A DNA stretch of 64,000 nt from Anaerolineae bacterium (GCA_003327455.1 QOQU01000010.1:1-64000), one strand, 5' to 3'. Positions 50,498-57,363 are shown, counted from the stretch's first letter. Notes: generated by a model not told the origin, from the letters alone. A program made the numbers and translations.

Positions 50498-51433
50498 ATA
50501 TTCCTGAAGTGGCCTGTTCTTTGTCAACCATAACAGTCCGATGATTGCCGCGATGAGCACTACCGTTCTTATCAAACTTGCTTCCATGCCGAATTCACCA
50601 CCGCTTAGCCAATGAGCACCCAGGGTCTTTGATACAAACAGGGTTGTGCCATCCAACTCCATACTGCTTACCGAAATGCCAGAGTTCGGCAAGCCGGCAA
50701 TGAAAAATTGCGCGAAATTCCAACCGGCATGCCAGCCAATCGGTACCCAAAGCGAGCGTAGCCACACGAGACTCAATGCATACGTCGTAGCCGAGAGCAT
50801 TATGTTGATCACTCCCAAAGGTTCAGCATTTGGGTTGAGTAGATGCATCCCACCAAACAAAAGCGAAGTGACAATAATTGCAGGCACCACACCCCAACCA
50901 CGTTTGACATTTTGAAACCAGTAGCCGCGGTTCAGAGCTTCCTCAACAACGGGGCCAAGAATGGAGGAGGCAAACAACCATCCCACAGCCATCAGAACCG
51001 TTCTGGGTGGTACACTTGCCAACCCCCAGCCAGGCTCGACCGCGCCAATGATGATCATGCCGCCAAAGACCAGTAATACTTCTACCAGACCAGCAACAAG
51101 ACCTCCCGCCAGGAACCTCCACTGCCTTCGCGAGAAAATCCACCACATATCCTTGAGCCGTTTGCGTTCAAGCCAGCGCCACGCCAGCAACACGAGCAAG
51201 AGATTAACACTAAACAAGATGATCAAGCCGATAATTTTTCCATCTGGAGAGATGGTGTTGAGCGTTTTTCCATGAAAGTCAATATCCAGCCAATGGAGGG
51301 TGTCTACCAGGAGCGCCAGGACGAGCCAACCGACAATATTGCCCACAAGGCCCATCATCAGGATGATCTGCAGAATCAGGACTCGCACAATCGGCCATAC
51401 CCGGTCGGATAAAAATGTTTTTCCTGATGCCAT
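50486..51433 (-). CDS. CPBP family intramembrane metalloprotease-like protein
   Basis: 315 residues with about eight membrane helices. CPBP motifs: EEALNRGYWFQNV (E-E-x3-R), LLFGGMHLLNP and WHAGWNFAQFF, the Glu, His and His-x3-Asn residues of the membrane-embedded active site. Bacterial members are often linked to bacteriocin immunity or self-protection, and are common in integron cassettes. GAGGAG lies before the ATG, directly after an attC-like site on the same strand. Ends YNAD, in sequence shared with the RelE remnant end (YGAD). Confidence 0.9.
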   Translation of the reverse strand: MASGKTFLSDRVWPIVRVLILQIILMMGLVGNIVGWLVLALLVDTLHWLDIDFHGKTLNTISPDGKIIGLIILFSVNLLLVLLAWRWLERKRLKDMWWIFSRRQWRFLAGGLVAGLVEVLLVFGGMIIIGAVEPGWGLASVPPRTVLMAVGWLFASSILGPVVEEALNRGYWFQNVKRGWGVVPAIIVTSLLFGGMHLLNPNAEPLGVINIMLSATTYALSLVWLRSLWVPIGWHAGWNFAQFFIAGLPNSGISVSSMELDGTTLFVSKTLGAHWLSGGEFGMEASLIRTVVLIAAIIGLLWLTKNRPLQEYNAD

Positions 51434-51489
51434 TTTGTGTACTCCTCAAACGAAATGTGTCATTTTCAGACATCGATCACATTTAAGCA

Positions 51490-51551
51490 GGCTAACGCTC
51501 GATTTCAGCCGGGCCGCGAAGCGCAGCGTAGAAACGTCGGCTGCAACATTT
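51490..51551 (-). other. attC-like recombination site, gene-less (fused)
   Basis: TTTCAGCCG..(33 bases)..CGGCTG-C-AA forms a stem with one extrahelical base, and GGCTAAC marks one end; the other end merges with the adjacent attC. Probably what remains of a cassette that lost its gene, just before the CPBP gene. Confidence 0.6.
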
Positions 51552-51681
51552 ATCCAACGATGTGGGTTACCTGCGGGTGAGTGGGACAAGAGCACACCAT
51601 TTTACTGGAACCAGCTTGAAGCCGCGTAAACTGCTTGAAAACGCGCAGACTCCCACCCGTCGGGTACACGCTGTGTTGGGC
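51552..51681 (-). other. attC-like recombination site of the Coa1-like cassette
   Basis: 130 bp. Both core boxes fit the consensus: ATCCAAC (RYYYAAC) and GTTGGGC (GTTRRRY) at the ends. Inside, ACCTGCGGGTGAGTGGGA pairs imperfectly with TCCCACCCGTCGGGT. It starts 36 bp after the stop of the gene at 51717. Confidence 0.75.
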
Positions 51682-51716
51682 GGCTTTGAGCCGTTGAGTT
51701 TTTAAGGCTTTACTTC

Positions 51717-52175
51717 TCATTTTGATGGTGGCGTTGGGGCAGACATGTTAGTGTCGATCTGATTCTGTGATTGGTATAGCTGAAACCCTTTTTCTGTTTG
51801 TGAACCTGAGTAAACCAAAATTATTTCACCATTTACTCGAATCGTCATTGAATCGATCCGCCATGCACTACCTTTTTCACTCTGAGTTCCAAATATGCTA
51901 ACAATGCCTCGTGTTTTCGGGCCAATTATGGGTGTGTCCATGGATACAGTACTGCCATCATAAATGTATTTCCTTGTAGTCCCAAGAACAAAGATGCCGC
52001 CCTTGATTGGTGAACCAAAAATGGTAACGACTTCTGGATCGCTCGTAATAATTTCCATTGCTAGAGTATAAACCGGGTGAAACCTGAGGGTATTGAAACC
52101 GAATAAGATGATGACAAAACAGATGACGATGATTGCGATGATGCTGACCAGGATAAGAAATATTATTTTTTTCAT
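51717..52175 (-). CDS. Membrane-anchored Coa1-like small protein
   Basis: 152 residues from the ATG at 52175 (GGAGG seven bases upstream). One N-terminal helix (IIFLILVSIIAIIVICFVIILFGF), then a soluble domain with VVTIFGSPIKGGIFVLG, MDTPIIGPKTRGIVSIFGT and WRIDSMTIRVNGEIILVYSG. The G-x-P-I..G.....I-x-G-P-x-x-x-G pattern resembles the cytochrome-oxidase assembly Coa1/Tim21-like fold, a family I have seen in cassettes. Followed by an attC-like site. The call is moderate; role unknown. Confidence 0.65.
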   Translation of the reverse strand: MKKIIFLILVSIIAIIVICFVIILFGFNTLRFHPVYTLAMEIITSDPEVVTIFGSPIKGGIFVLGTTRKYIYDGSTVSMDTPIIGPKTRGIVSIFGTQSEKGSAWRIDSMTIRVNGEIILVYSGSQTEKGFQLYQSQNQIDTNMSAPTPPSK

Positions 52176-52325
52176 TTGGAAACCTCCAGATAGCGGTAAA
52201 CGGCCGTCCAATGCCGCGGATCACCTGTGGCGCCGGCGTGCGAATACACACGCGGGGCCACGGCCGAGCTTGAAAGAGCAAGGACAGGAGGTACCTGTCG
52301 GTTCCTCCGCTGGTTTGACGGCTCT

Positions 52326-52700
52326 TCATTTGGCTGTTCGGGGCGGGTACAGGCCATACGCACCGGACCAGCGGTTAGCCACTGCCAGGAATGCCTCGTA
52401 GCCATTCTCCCTGATGTAGTCTGGCGCCTGCTTGTACTCGCGGTACTTGTATCCAGCCCTGGCATAGAACGCACCCAGGGTCTGGCAGACCGAGTAGTGC
52501 GGGCAGTCCGCACACGTTGCAAGCTGTCTCGCAAGACAGCACAGCTTGATCTTGCACCGCGCTTTCGCGATATCCCTTTCGCCAGTGTCATAGCCGATCT
52601 TGCATCCCTTGCAGGCCATGGTATAGGCAGGACAGTTTCTGCAGTAGGCGCCGCAGCAGCCAAGTTCCTTCACAGACTTCGGAGTCGCTCCCAAAGCCAA
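52326..52700 (-). CDS. DUF3795 cysteine-rich protein
   Basis: About 115-124 residues. Starts are unclear: TTG at 52700 or GTG at 52673, both without a strong site. Cys pattern CCGAYCRNCPAYTMACKGC, KARCKIKLCCLARQLATCADCPHYSVC is the DUF3795 signature with about 12 Cys that probably bind metal. Function unknown. It begins shortly after an attC-like site on the same strand, in cassette position. The 52212-52325 gap to the next gene shows no clear attC. Confidence 0.8.
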   Translation of the reverse strand: MALGATPKSVKELGCCGAYCRNCPAYTMACKGCKIGYDTGERDIAKARCKIKLCCLARQLATCADCPHYSVCQTLGAFYARAGYKYREYKQAPDYIRENGYEAFLAVANRWSGAYGLYPPRTAK

Positions 52701-52738
52701 CTGAGACCCGTGTCAACGAGGCGACACATGCCCATCAT

Positions 52739-52816
52739 GTCCATTGAACGGTTGGTTTCAGCCGCGTTACGAAGCGCAGCAGAGCAACGTCGGCTGCAAT
52801 CCGTTGTCAGGCGGAC
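52739..52816 (-). other. attC-like recombination site
   Basis: Ends pair as GTCCATTGAACGG / CCGTTGTCAGGCGGAC. The inner arms GGTTTCAGCCGCGTT and AACGTCGGCTGCAATCC pair with single extrahelical bases, the asymmetry expected for attC. It lies between the 52907-53119 gene and the DUF3795 gene. The outer boxes deviate from consensus. Confidence 0.65.
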
Positions 52817-52906
52817 ACGAGGACTGAACACGCTGGGGGCTGATCCGCTATGACATCACCATTCAGGACCAGCCTGCTCCCGTTGCGGCATAGCTTTCGC
52901 AGGCTA

Positions 52907-53119
52907 TCACCTTCCTTCCTTGGCAAATGCTTTGACGACCATTAGCGCCTCTAGTAGCTTGACCCTTGGCTGGACAGAGCGAACGTATGACGCCGCGTCG
53001 TTGATATTGCCAGCCCGGATCAGATCCCACAAGCGGGTATCATCATAAAGATCCTTCAGCAACTCGATGTTGACATTCGTGTCAACGCTTACCTTGTGGA
53101 GAAATTCCTGCACCTCCAT
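52907..53119 (-). CDS. Small hypothetical protein in cassette position
   Basis: 70 residues, GGAGGTG right before the ATG. Almost all helical: MEVQEFLHKVSVDTNVN, LKDLYDDTRLWDLIRAGNINDAASYVRS, LEALMVVKAFAKEG. No family recognised. The gene stop is about 90 bp before an attC-like site, and an attI-like segment (53332-53343) lies 213 bp upstream, so it is the first surviving gene of the second module. That upstream stretch carries only short debris, including an opening similar to the 54645-55160 gene (MSIKSLVRG versus MSIQTIVGQ). Confidence 0.65.
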   Translation of the reverse strand: MEVQEFLHKVSVDTNVNIELLKDLYDDTRLWDLIRAGNINDAASYVRSVQPRVKLLEALMVVKAFAKEGR

Positions 53120-53331
53120 GGTTCACCTCCAAGAAAAGTGTGGCATCGTGTGCCCAATTCTGCGACGAGGACAGTACTCGTGTGCCGGGGAGCATCCCTC
53201 CAACTGCCAGCCATCGCGCGTGGAATGGCATTGAGAGAATGCAGCTCCACACAACGGTCATGGCTGTAACCTCGCGCTACTCCTTATTTTTACAAAGCCC
53301 CCTGACTAATGATTTAATGGACATAAACCTG

Positions 53332-53343
53332 ATAACCGCTTAT
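53332..53343 (-). other. attI-like segment, copy 2
   Basis: ATAACCGCTTAT followed by tGTCTTGaAATTGTCA matches the segment at 55168 beside integrase remnant 3, and an AAAAGTCAA box before the remnant is shared too. Position between an integrase N-terminus (plus) and cassettes (minus) is that of attI. On the cassette strand it reads AAGCGGTTATC. Confidence 0.5.
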
Positions 53344-53453
53344 GTCTTGAAATTGTCACAAATAGCATCATAATCATGTACCTATCCACTAAACAATCGG
53401 AATAGGATTTTTATAGTAACCGTAACTGAGGTCTCGATAAAAGTCAAGTACCC

Positions 53454-53658
53454 ATGGCCCAAAAACTTCTCGACCAGCTTCGTGAGACCCTCCGTCTTAA
53501 ACGCTCCTCCTACTTCACCTAAGAAGGTTATGTAGATTGGGAACGCCGTTTTATCCCCTTCAGCAACAAACGCCACCCCATCGAAACGGATGCCTTTGAA
53601 AGAAGCGCTTTCTTTTTCTACTTCGTTCAGGAAGGGTATGTCTATAGATTCATCCAAT
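53454..53658 (+). pseudogene. Integron-type integrase N-terminal remnant, copy 2
   Basis: From an ATG: MAQKLLDQLRETLRLKRSSY, FT, an in-frame TAA (53520-53522), then EGYVDWERRFIPFSNKRHPI and ETDAFE, before the match fades and stops occur at 53658. It is the best preserved of the three copies of the N-terminal SAM-like domain, with the YVxWxRRFIxFxxKRHP signature nearly complete. The catalytic domain is absent. Confidence 0.8.
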
Positions 53659-53732
53659 AGTGATAGCTCACCTGCGCGGCGGCTGGGGCGATGGGCTTCC
53701 ACTGAGAGACCTCGACGGCAGGCCGAGCCCAC

Positions 53733-53780
53733 TTTACAACCGCTCATGATAGCCGCGTCAGGTGCAGCCGCAGGTTGGGC
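53733..53780 (-). other. Degenerate attC-like site after the methyltransferase gene
   Basis: A perfect GTTGGGC box (53774-53780) and a GCAGCCGCAG arm lie 17 bp beyond the methyltransferase stop, but the partner half is poor. Probably an eroded attC. Confidence 0.4.
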
Positions 53781-53797
53781 AGCAGCCATGGCATCAC

Positions 53798-54526
53798 TTA
53801 CCATATGCCAGGAATCAGACGGTAGCGCACTTCCTGCATGTAGTCGGGGTAGCCTTCCAACTCGGCTCGAAGTATGCGATCTTCAAAGGATGTCCTGACG
53901 ATCACGAGAAGCACCGCAACGATGCCCGGGATCAGCGCCCACAACGAGCCCAACAGAAAGGGTGTGCCGCGAGACTGGAGCATGAACCCCATGTAGCCAG
54001 GATGCCGCACAAAGCGATAGGGGCCAGTACGGCATACCGTGTGACCGCGATCGCTCTGGATACGCACAGCTGTGGAGAAGTACGCGTTGGCAATCATAGC
54101 CCATCCCGCGAGCGCCAGCCCCAGCGCCAATACGATCGCGCCTGCGATATGCCAGGCGACGCCCAGTGGTCCAGACCAGTGATACTGCTCATCCAGGCCC
54201 GCTACAAGTGGAAGCGCAAGGTACAGGGCCAGGCCCCATAGGCTGCTCACGATCCTGTCCCAGTTCTTCATCTGTCCGAATCCGCGACCACGTTCGGCGA
54301 TGGTGCCCGGGTTGGTGCGGAGCATGAAGACACCATTGACTGCCATACTGGCAAGGCAGATGCCCAGGTAGACCCAGGCCCATAGCCAGTTGAATCGGCC
54401 GGCTGCGAGGAAGAGAAGAGCTGCATTGAAGGCAAGGACGATGACAATGGTCGCGAGCCTGATGAGGATGCCCGCCACAAGGTTTGGATGACTTTCAGGT
54501 TGTGGAACTGCTGATGATGTGCTCAT
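53798..54526 (-). CDS. Isoprenylcysteine carboxyl methyltransferase family membrane protein
   Basis: 242 residues from the ATG at 54526 (GGAGG four bases upstream). Several membrane helices (LVAGILIRLATIVIVLAFNAALLFL, WAWVYLGICLASMAVNGVFML and others). GHTVCRTGPYRFVRHPGYMGFML and EDRILRAELEGYPDYMQEVRYRLIPGIW are the conserved SAM-binding region of the ICMT/PEMT family. The bacterial substrate is unknown; such genes are frequent in cassettes. It starts 32 bp after a clear attC site. Confidence 0.88.
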   Translation of the reverse strand: MSTSSAVPQPESHPNLVAGILIRLATIVIVLAFNAALLFLAAGRFNWLWAWVYLGICLASMAVNGVFMLRTNPGTIAERGRGFGQMKNWDRIVSSLWGLALYLALPLVAGLDEQYHWSGPLGVAWHIAGAIVLALGLALAGWAMIANAYFSTAVRIQSDRGHTVCRTGPYRFVRHPGYMGFMLQSRGTPFLLGSLWALIPGIVAVLLVIVRTSFEDRILRAELEGYPDYMQEVRYRLIPGIW

Positions 54527-54557
54527 ACGCCCTCCCAATTCAGGACGACTGGCTGCC

Positions 54558-54641
54558 GCCCAACGGCTGGTACGTCAGCCGCCGCGGAGCGAGGGAGCGT
54601 AGCGACCGAGCGGAGCAGTCGGCTGCACGCGCGTGTTGGGC
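54558..54641 (-). other. attC recombination site (best preserved)
   Basis: 84 bp with perfect core boxes GCCCAAC (54558-54564) and GTTGGGC (54635-54641). Inner arms CGTCAGCCG and CGGCTG-C-ACG pair with one extrahelical C, the hallmark of integron attC sites. It begins 3 bp after the DUF3788 gene stop and ends 32 bp before the methyltransferase start, as expected in a cassette array read on the minus strand. Confidence 0.85.
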
Positions 54642-54644
54642 GCT

Positions 54645-55160
54645 TTACTTCTTCAAGAGGCGCTTGGTCTGAGCGCGCATTTCTACGAGTTGCTGGACAT
54701 CACTTAAGTCTTCTTCTGTTTCAACGGGAATGAATAACCATCGTCCTTCTGGATATGGATTGGCGCGAGTAATGGCTTGCTGCACATTCTTGCTCATTTC
54801 CATCGCGAGGGCATTCTCAATGGCGTCCGAACTCAGAATGACCTGAGCGATGAAGCCGCCTTGTGTGGGAAAGAGTGAAACAAGAAGCTCGCCCTTGACG
54901 CGAAATCTTACTGCCCAGCCATAGTTTTTCCCGTATAGGAACTTGAAATCTTCCCGAACAGAGTACCGTTCCCGAATAGCGCGAATGAGGTCCTGCCACA
55001 ATGGGAGCTTGGTGCCTACTGCATCGCGAACCTGAGCTTCTGTTGGCTGATTGCCTTTGTCGGTGAAAAGGCCTATGCTCATAGTCGTGTTATCCTTCTG
55101 TTTGTGCCAGGAGAATGCTTTGTCATATTGACCTTGCCCAACTATTGTTTGGATTGACAT
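54645..55160 (-). CDS. DUF3788-like protein, first cassette of the third module
   Basis: 171 residues, AAGGAG four bases before the ATG. LPLWQDLIRAIRERYSVREDFKFLYGKNYGWAVRFRVKGELLVSLFPTQGGFIAQVIL follows the DUF3788 pattern (W..L...I...Y.....F..Y.GK.YGW...R..GK.L..L.P..G.F), with a C-terminal GRWLFIPVETEEDLSDVQQLVEMR. Function unknown. The gene begins right after the attI-like segment and ends 3 bp before attC, the exact layout of a first cassette. Confidence 0.8.
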   Translation of the reverse strand: MSIQTIVGQGQYDKAFSWHKQKDNTTMSIGLFTDKGNQPTEAQVRDAVGTKLPLWQDLIRAIRERYSVREDFKFLYGKNYGWAVRFRVKGELLVSLFPTQGGFIAQVILSSDAIENALAMEMSKNVQQAITRANPYPEGRWLFIPVETEEDLSDVQQLVEMRAQTKRLLKK

Positions 55161-55167
55161 TCTCCTT

Positions 55168-55179
55168 ATAACCGCTTAT
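55168..55179 (-). other. attI-like segment, copy 3
   Basis: ATAACCGCTTAT with downstream CTcGcAATTGTCA, shared with 53332. On the cassette strand AAGCGGTTATAAGGAGAATG runs straight into the ribosome site and start codon of the first cassette gene. The 55180-55261 region to the integrase remnant holds no gene. Confidence 0.5.
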
Positions 55180-55261
55180 ACCTCGCAATTGTCAAATAAT
55201 TCATCTAAACCACAGGAATATATTTGTTTTATAACCCAAATCTCACCCAAAAGTCAATTCC

Positions 55262-55315
55262 CAAAATGTCCAGAAAATCCTGGAACAACTGCGTGAAATG
55301 CTGCGCCTTTCTCGT
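55262..55315 (+). pseudogene. Integron-type integrase N-terminal remnant, copy 3
   Basis: Reads QNVQKILEQLREMLRLSR, the first helix of the integrase N-terminal domain, and then breaks into the 80-bp repeated block. Much shorter than copies 1 and 2. DNA upstream (AAAAGTCAAttCCCaAAA) aligns with that before copy 2. Confidence 0.6.
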
Positions 55316-55393
55316 CCACCTCCCTGCCTGACAGCTGGTGCATCATCCACGCGCGCAACAGGTTGGCTGGAGGCGCAGATTAGTCAGCGCCGT
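55313..55393. repeat. Repeated block (copy B) at the integrase-remnant / RelE junction
   Basis: Counterpart of 50417-50497, in the same orientation and the same context between an integrase remnant and the stop of a minus-strand gene. Confidence 0.8.
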
Positions 55394-55520
55394 ACCTATA
55401 AACCTCACGACGACGTCTGACGAAACGCACAATAATCTTCTGTACACGCTGTGCGACGGACTTATCCAAACGCGCCAGATCGGCTTCCGCTTCAGGGGTA
55501 AAGTCCACCTGGAACATCAT
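55380..55520 (-). pseudogene. RelE/ParE-family toxin with internal deletion
   Basis: 46 residues. The start MMFQVDFTPEAEADLARLDKSVAQRV is a clear RelE/ParE N-terminus, and the end IIVRFVRRRREVYR matches the family C-terminus (hydrophobic strand, then G-H-R-x-x-V-Y-R). The middle 40-50 residues, including most catalytic and beta-sheet positions, are missing without loss of frame. It follows the antitoxin stop by 2-4 bp. Almost certainly inactive as a nuclease. Confidence 0.75.
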
Positions 55521-55521
55521 G

Positions 55522-55746
55522 TTACCAGGTCAACCCGAGTTTCGCGGCAACTTCTTGTGCAGATATGGTCTTGCTTTCTGTTGCATCTGTAACTAAAGCG
55601 CGCTGGAGTTCGAGCCTGAACTCGTCATTTAACTCCAAACCTTCATCAGGATCGCCAAACATCTCCAGGAAGGTTTGGATAACAACTTTGCGGATGAGCT
55701 TCTTCAACTCGTCAACGGTCAAATTCGAAACTGTGGCATGAGTCAT
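55522..55746 (-). CDS. Probable antitoxin partner of the RelE-like gene
   Basis: 74 residues from an ATG at 55746; an open frame reaches 55818 without a site. HATVSNLTVDELKKLIRKVVIQTFLEMFGDPDEGLELNDEFRLELQRAL is helical and acidic, and the end TISAQEVAAKLGLTW is the toxin-binding type tail. This short-antitoxin pattern commonly precedes RelE/ParE genes. It is intact while its toxin is not, as often seen in decaying pairs. Confidence 0.7.
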   Translation of the reverse strand: MTHATVSNLTVDELKKLIRKVVIQTFLEMFGDPDEGLELNDEFRLELQRALVTDATESKTISAQEVAAKLGLTW

Positions 55747-55822
55747 AATCCACTTCTCATAATTGCCTTTATCATACATTGAACCCAAACCAGAGTCAAG
55801 CACCGACGAGTCGCTCAAACGG

Positions 55823-55907
55823 ACAGGCTGAATTTACAAGCCCCTTCCACTTTGACAGGCTGAATGCATGTTCCACTTCAACAGGCTGAATGCATGTTCT
55901 ACATCAC
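55823..55907. repeat. Three short tandem repeats (ACAGGCTGAAT units)
   Basis: ACAGGCTGAAT starts at 55823, 55855 and 55881; the last two units share ACAGGCTGAATGCATGTTC-AC. Spacing is 32 and 26 bp. They lie just upstream of the antitoxin gene. Confidence 0.75.
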
Positions 55908-55973
55908 CTCTTGAAGGTGGATTATTACCTGCAAGGCAGTGAACCTTTTATGCGTCGTTCAGGGAGTACAAAG

Positions 55974-56001
55974 AAAAACGCACCCAAAGGCAAAGGGTGC
56001 G
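55974..56001 (-). terminator. Terminator of the tRNA-Cys gene
   Basis: Minus-strand CGCACCC-TTTGCCTTT-GGGTGCG followed by TTTTT, 17 bp after the tRNA 3' end. It shows that this side is original chromosome. Confidence 0.85.
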
Positions 56002-56018
56002 CTGGCTGGGGAAACAAA

Positions 56019-56060
56019 GGCGACGACGGGATTTGAACCCGTGATCAGGGTTTTGCAGAC
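56019..56060 (-). other. 3' part of tRNA-Cys (GCA), integration site half (attL/attR)
   Basis: 42 bases of minus-strand tRNA: an anticodon loop CTGCAAA (GCA anticodon, Cys), the 3' anticodon stem ACCCT, T-arm ACGGG-TTCAAAT-CCCGT and acceptor half CGTCGCC. The 5' half is missing and replaced by island DNA. Integrases of this type recombine inside tRNA 3' ends, leaving such a fragment at one edge and a whole tRNA at the other; the whole copy should lie beyond the window. Confidence 0.85.
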
Positions 56061-56070
56061 AATATTTTCC

Positions 56071-56096
56071 AGGAAGTGCCAAATATGACACTTCCT
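56071..56096. promoter_or_regulatory. Inverted repeat between integrase stop and tRNA fragment
   Basis: AGGAAGTG-N10-CACTTCCT, 8-base perfect arms, 15 bp after the integrase stop. No T-run follows, so an integrase-binding or transcript-stabilising site is as likely as a terminator. Confidence 0.6.
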
Positions 56097-56110
56097 GAAA
56101 TTTTCTACAT

Positions 56111-57052
56111 TTACTGATGATTCAAGGGGCTATATTTGTGGTGGATTTCCGCTAGTTCTTTCTTACTCCACCGAGCATAATATCGAGCGGTGGTTACAAT
56201 CGTGCTATGATTGAGCAACTGGCTAGCTTGCGATAAATCAGCACCCGCGAGAAGTAAGTCACGTGCAAAAGCATGGCGAAACGAATGGGGATTATGCCTT
56301 TCTTTATCAACACCGCCAATTTTTGCTAATTCATTTAGAACTCTGCGAATATATTGGCGATTTAAAGGCATGCCTTTACTATTTAGCAGCAGAAAAACAT
56401 CTTTCGGTGTTACTGTATCTCGGTACTCCAGCCACTTCTGGATTGCTTCAATCGTTTTCCCGGTAAAGAAAAGCCAAGAATATCGTCCACCTTTATCTAA
56501 GACGACTGCACTTCCTCGATCTAAATCAATATTGTCCAGTCTGAGATTGACGATTGAGCCACATCGCCCTCCCGTATCACGCAGCAAATAAAGCAATGCC
56601 ACATTTCGTGCTTTTTCCCACTCCTCACCAGTCGTTAGAGCTGCTTCTAACATGCACTCAAAGGTATTTGGAGACACTGCTTTTGGGTCGGGTTGCGGTT
56701 CTTTGATGTTTTTCAAGATGATTTTAGGCAAGTGACCATGTTCATTTGCCCACCGCAGAAAGTGTCGAACGGTTGTCAAGACTGTCTTGATGGTGAAGGG
56801 AGATAATTTGCCTTTTACCTCTTTTTTACCAACAATCTTCGTCTCACGTGTAAATAACCAAATTCGAAACCGTTCAATGACTTCTTGGGTAATTTCTTGC
56901 TCCTGCTGTTCTTCTAGGAACCGCTCGAGGTATCGTAGCTTCCCCAAATAAGCCATTGGCGTTTCGTTAGTCTTTCCTCCACAAACATCTATAAGGAATT
57001 GGGAAATTAGACTTGAGAGATTGCGGTGAATGCGTGAAGAAACTTGTGTCAT
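56111..57052 (-). CDS. Tyrosine recombinase (island integrase)
   Basis: About 313 residues from an ATG at 57052 or 57055 (GGAGG just upstream). N-terminal SAM-like domain LRYLERFLEEQQEQEITQEVIERFRIWLFT. Catalytic residues: Arg in RDTGGRCGSIVNLRLDNID, HSFRHAFA (H-x-x-R), LNHSTIVTTARYYAR (His and nucleophile Tyr). Full length and apparently intact. It reads toward the tRNA-Cys fragment 51 bp away, so it most likely inserted this island. Unrelated in sequence to the integron-type remnants to the left. Confidence 0.93.
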   Translation of the reverse strand: MTQVSSRIHRNLSSLISQFLIDVCGGKTNETPMAYLGKLRYLERFLEEQQEQEITQEVIERFRIWLFTRETKIVGKKEVKGKLSPFTIKTVLTTVRHFLRWANEHGHLPKIILKNIKEPQPDPKAVSPNTFECMLEAALTTGEEWEKARNVALLYLLRDTGGRCGSIVNLRLDNIDLDRGSAVVLDKGGRYSWLFFTGKTIEAIQKWLEYRDTVTPKDVFLLLNSKGMPLNRQYIRRVLNELAKIGGVDKERHNPHSFRHAFARDLLLAGADLSQASQLLNHSTIVTTARYYARWSKKELAEIHHKYSPLNHQ

Positions 57053-57157
57053 CATAACCTCCAAGTTAGAATTGAAAGATTCTCTTGATGTTGGTTCGAT
57101 TCTGCCTTTCTTACACGCATTTCATGGTTTACAATTTTGTTATACTTTTATTAATAC

Positions 57158-57186
57158 AGCCTCACCGCACGGTTCGGTGAGGCTGA
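57158..57186. promoter_or_regulatory. Strong hairpin upstream of the integrase
   Basis: CAGCCTCACCG-CACGGTT-CGGTGAGGCTG, 11-base perfect stem and 7-base loop, between the divergent integrase and AlbA_2 genes. No T-run. May regulate integrase expression or bind a recombination protein. The rest of 57053-57363 shows no gene. Confidence 0.6.
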
Positions 57187-57363
57187 AAAGACTGGGTGGT
57201 GCGAGTTAATAGTGGTAAGCTATAGCATAGCAAATTTTTTCCGCTCATGCAAATTAACTCTATCCATCGGTTGATTTTCAAAAAGGGTAACTGGGGTGTC
57301 GAAACAATATTCAAGGGTCAAGAAGGGTTATAAGAAAAATAAAATTACAATAAGGAGTGGAAG

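Noticed and set aside
53382-53804. 140-residue minus-strand frame opposite integrase remnant 2
   Set aside because: It looks moderately protein-like, but the plus strand carries a clear integrase N-terminal match in the same DNA, and the frame has no ribosome site or family.
56019-56060. Complete tRNA-Cys gene
   Set aside because: Only the segment from the anticodon loop to the 3' end is present; upstream DNA does not supply a D-arm or 5' acceptor strand.
57158-57186. Group II intron domain V
   Set aside because: The stem-loop has a GGTTCGGTGAGG stretch but lacks the AGC triad, bulge and other intron domains; no reverse transcriptase is present.
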